This document shows positions 5,956 to 7,853 of a stretch of 7,853 bases of DNA, piece by piece. The DNA comes from Clostridiales bacterium. Its GTDB lineage: Bacteria > Bacillota_A > Clostridia > Saccharofermentanales > Saccharofermentanaceae. The stretch's first letter is position 1, and the number at the start of each line of letters is the position of its first letter. The stretch is taken from contig JAILHZ010000113.1 in assembly GCA_024695545.1 (NCBI GenBank), positions 1 through 7,853 of the forward strand, given 5' to 3'. The position numbers and the translations under genes were made by a program. The notes below the pieces were generated by a model that searched no databases, was not told the origin of the DNA, and saw only the letters and a list, made by a program, of their open reading frames with translations.

Positions 5956-7122
5956 ATGTCAGAATTACCCGTACTCGTTAATGTTTCACTAATCGGCAAT
6001 AAACATATCAACCGTGGCACGCCATGTGAGGATGCGTCCTGTACGCTTTCCAGAAATGGTGTTTCCGTGGTTTGTGTTGCCGACGGTGCCGGCGGTTCCA
6101 AGTATACACATGCACGTTTCGGCGCAAAATGTGCAGTAGACTGTATTGCGAACCTTCTCTGTGACCACTTTGATGCGTTCTATTTTGAGAACCGTGAGAG
6201 CGTCTCGAGAAGCCTTCTGGTAACCGCTGTTCATTCCTCGATGGCCGATCTTCTGGTCGAGCATGAACTGGACGGACTGGAGAGACTTTCCTGTACGCTT
6301 CTTTTTGTAGCGGTCAAGGGAGATCTGGTGCTGGCCGGACATATCGGTGACGGCCTGATCTGCCGAGTATCTTCACATGGCGTATCTCCGCTGACGCTTC
6401 CTGCGAACGGTGAGAATGCATCTTCCACGTATTTCATTACGTTCCCGAATGCGCAGGAATATCTAAGATTTATCCGTACTACGACGGATGAGACGCATGC
6501 TTTTGTTCTGATGACAGACGGTGTGGAAGAGATGGTCTATGATTCATCGACACAGCTTGTACGCCCGGTTGTTGCGCGTCTTGCGGAACTGGCTTCTAAA
6601 GGCAAAGAACAGGCGGAGGAAGAACTTGCTGCTACGATCAAAGAATTCGTGATCGGCGCAGGTCAGAATACGGATGATGCTTCGGTAGGTATTCTTTATT
6701 TGCCGCAGACACAGGCTCCGGATTTTGGTAATATGGTAGACAGCAAGGAGAAGTACGAAAGAAATTTCGATGATACGATCCGTGCCGTGCAGATGGAGTG
6801 GGTACCTAAGGTCAAGCATGCCCAGCAGATCCTTTCGGGACTGAATGGACAGAAGCCTGAGCAGAGCACCGGTGCTGCACCTTCAGAGGATGAGCCGGAA
6901 GGTCCGGCAAAACCGGAAAAAGAAGAAATCAAACCGGCCACTTCAGGGGATAAGGAAAACGGGAATAAAGTAGATATTGAAGTTAAAGCGGCGGACGAGG
7001 GGAAGGACGCCGATAAGGAGGTTATGGTTCAAAGCAGAAAAATGGTTCCGCTTTGGGCATTCCTGCTGATGAGCGGTGCCTTTGTATGTATGGCAGTCGC
7101 ATGGATAATCAGTCTGATCTGA
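5956..7122 (+). CDS. PP2C-type Ser/Thr phosphatase with C-terminal membrane anchor
   Basis: This 388-residue protein is predicted to remove phosphate from Ser/Thr using two metal ions. The PP2C domain covers about 1-250. Motifs in order are GTPCEDA (21-27), VADGAGGS (41-48), HIGDGLI (129-135), LMTDGVEE (185-192) and NTDDASVG (238-245), so all the metal-binding aspartates are present and the enzyme should be active. Residues 255-300 are helical. Residues 300-360 form a Pro/Glu/Lys-rich linker predicted to be disordered. A hydrophobic helix at about 364-386, preceded by SRK, ends the protein, giving a tail-anchored form with the catalytic domain in the cytosol. GAGGAG at 5938-5943 lies 12 bases before the ATG, inside the vWA gene, so coupling to that gene is likely. 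Domain order and context match the phosphatase of the YegI/YegK/YegL-type triad. Related bacterial PP2C enzymes often act opposite a kinase encoded beside them. Confidence 0.9.
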   Translation: MSELPVLVNVSLIGNKHINRGTPCEDASCTLSRNGVSVVCVADGAGGSKYTHARFGAKCAVDCIANLLCDHFDAFYFENRESVSRSLLVTAVHSSMADLLVEHELDGLERLSCTLLFVAVKGDLVLAGHIGDGLICRVSSHGVSPLTLPANGENASSTYFITFPNAQEYLRFIRTTTDETHAFVLMTDGVEEMVYDSSTQLVRPVVARLAELASKGKEQAEEELAATIKEFVIGAGQNTDDASVGILYLPQTQAPDFGNMVDSKEKYERNFDDTIRAVQMEWVPKVKHAQQILSGLNGQKPEQSTGAAPSEDEPEGPAKPEKEEIKPATSGDKENGNKVDIEVKAADEGKDADKEVMVQSRKMVPLWAFLLMSGAFVCMAVAWIISLI

Positions 7123-7138
7123 TTTTGGGGGAAAGGTC

Positions 7139-7853
7139 ATGAGCGACGAGATAAGAGAGAAAAAATATAAGTTTGAATCTTCGATTAAACTGCCGGATAT
7201 GCAGGAGATCTTAGACGCGGCTTCGGATTTTACACCACCTTCGGACAAACCGGTCGAGGTTGCGGCTACACCTGATCCTGAGAAAGAAAAGAAGAGCGTT
7301 CTGGAACTTGCACACAAGGTGAATCTGTCACCTGAGCAGCAGGAGCTCCAGAGACTCGGTATGGCGGTTGCCGATGCGGAAGTCCGTAAGGCACAGGAGA
7401 AAGAGCGTCAGCGTGCGGAAGAACTCAGACGTCTGCGTCAGGAGCGTGAGGAGCTTGCGGCGAAGAAGGCGGAAGAAGAGCAGAAGATCGCTGATGAAGA
7501 AAAGAAGAAAGCGATCCAGGCGGCTAAGGATAAGGCACAGGCCAGAAAAGATGCGGAAACTGCGGCTGCGGATGAGGTACGTCTTGCCTTTGAGTCGGAG
7601 CATGATGATAGTCTTTCTATTGAAGAACAGATCGAAAACATGCCGGCAGGTGGCCTGAAACTGCCTTCGTTTGTAAGTAAGATGCCGCCGATCGAAAAGA
7701 AGAAGGAAGAAGCCGCGGAAGAAAAGACTGTGGCTGAAACTCAGCAGAAACCAGCTTCAGATGAAGACTCTATGGTGGATATCTCTGAGGTTGCCGTAAA
7801 TCCGTTTATCGAGAATGCGATGAAATACCGCCCGATCAAGCCTAAGGAAGCCT
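7139..7853 (+). CDS. Charged coiled-coil protein, unknown function (partial, open at right edge)
   Basis: An open frame of 238 codons begins at the ATG at 7139 and has no stop before the window ends. A purine run GGGGGAAAGG (7127-7136) serves as its ribosome site, and the phosphatase stop is only 16 bases upstream, so it is part of the same operon. Residues about 64-150 are a long helix very rich in Glu, Lys, Arg, Gln and Ala, predicted to be coiled coil. The flanks (28-55 and 180-215) are Pro/Glu/Lys-rich and probably disordered. Two short similar motifs, IKLPDM (16-21) and LKLPSF (173-178), flank the coil. No signal peptide, membrane segment or enzymatic motif is visible in this part. I do not recognise the family. 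A scaffold or phosphorylation substrate of the neighbouring kinase and phosphatase is possible from position alone, and the missing C-terminus may hold a recognisable domain. Confidence 0.8.
   Translation, partial: MSDEIREKKYKFESSIKLPDMQEILDAASDFTPPSDKPVEVAATPDPEKEKKSVLELAHKVNLSPEQQELQRLGMAVADAEVRKAQEKERQRAEELRRLRQEREELAAKKAEEEQKIADEEKKKAIQAAKDKAQARKDAETAAADEVRLAFESEHDDSLSIEEQIENMPAGGLKLPSFVSKMPPIEKKKEEAAEEKTVAETQQKPASDEDSMVDISEVAVNPFIENAMKYRPIKPKEA

Noticed and set aside
5212..7122. Reading the vWA and phosphatase genes as tellurite-resistance genes.
   Set aside because: The family name TerY comes from tellurite operons, but no TerC, TerD or other Ter gene is visible here, so the phenotype is unsupported.
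7368..7658. Arginine/lysine-rich 96-codon frame on the + strand.
   Set aside because: It is an out-of-frame reading of the Glu/Lys/Arg-rich coiled-coil gene, lacks its own ribosome site, and its odd composition follows from the frame shift.

Overview
All genes in this window lie on the + strand. Moderate GC in the genes, AT-rich spacers with sigma-A style promoters, purine-rich GGAGG-like ribosome sites and the gene families point to a Gram-positive anaerobe of the Bacillota, probably class Clostridia. That placement is inferred from style and gene content; no rRNA or other marker is present.

Left block (1-3216). The tail of an unidentified upstream gene overlaps, by ATGA, the start of a 612-residue MutS-family ATPase. 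This ATPase carries two predicted membrane hairpins and lacks the mismatch-reading domain. A 79-base spacer with a good sigma-A promoter leads to lysA, diaminopimelate decarboxylase, the last step of lysine synthesis. All of its key catalytic motifs are intact.

Right block (3217-7853). A 93-base AT-rich spacer contains a strong promoter (TTGTTA-17-TATAAT) whose -10 box lies in a perfect 14-base palindrome. It reads into a tight gene series: (1) an unusual Ser/Thr kinase-like protein of the YegI type, with an extra N-terminal domain that may be PIN-like; (2) a TerY/YegL-type von Willebrand A protein with a complete MIDAS; (3) a PP2C-type phosphatase (YegK type) with an acidic, Pro-rich linker and a C-terminal membrane anchor; (4) a charged coiled-coil protein that runs off the right edge. 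Genes 1-3 match the kinase / vWA / PP2C triad (TerY-P type, as in E. coli yegI-yegK-yegL). The most likely reading is a reversible phosphorylation module in which the vWA protein is a metal-dependent scaffold, the phosphatase is held at the membrane, and the coiled-coil protein may be a substrate or adaptor. Signal, targets and phenotype are unknown.

I see no tRNA, rRNA, CRISPR array, insertion sequence or convincing terminator. No gene-free stretch exceeds 100 bases.
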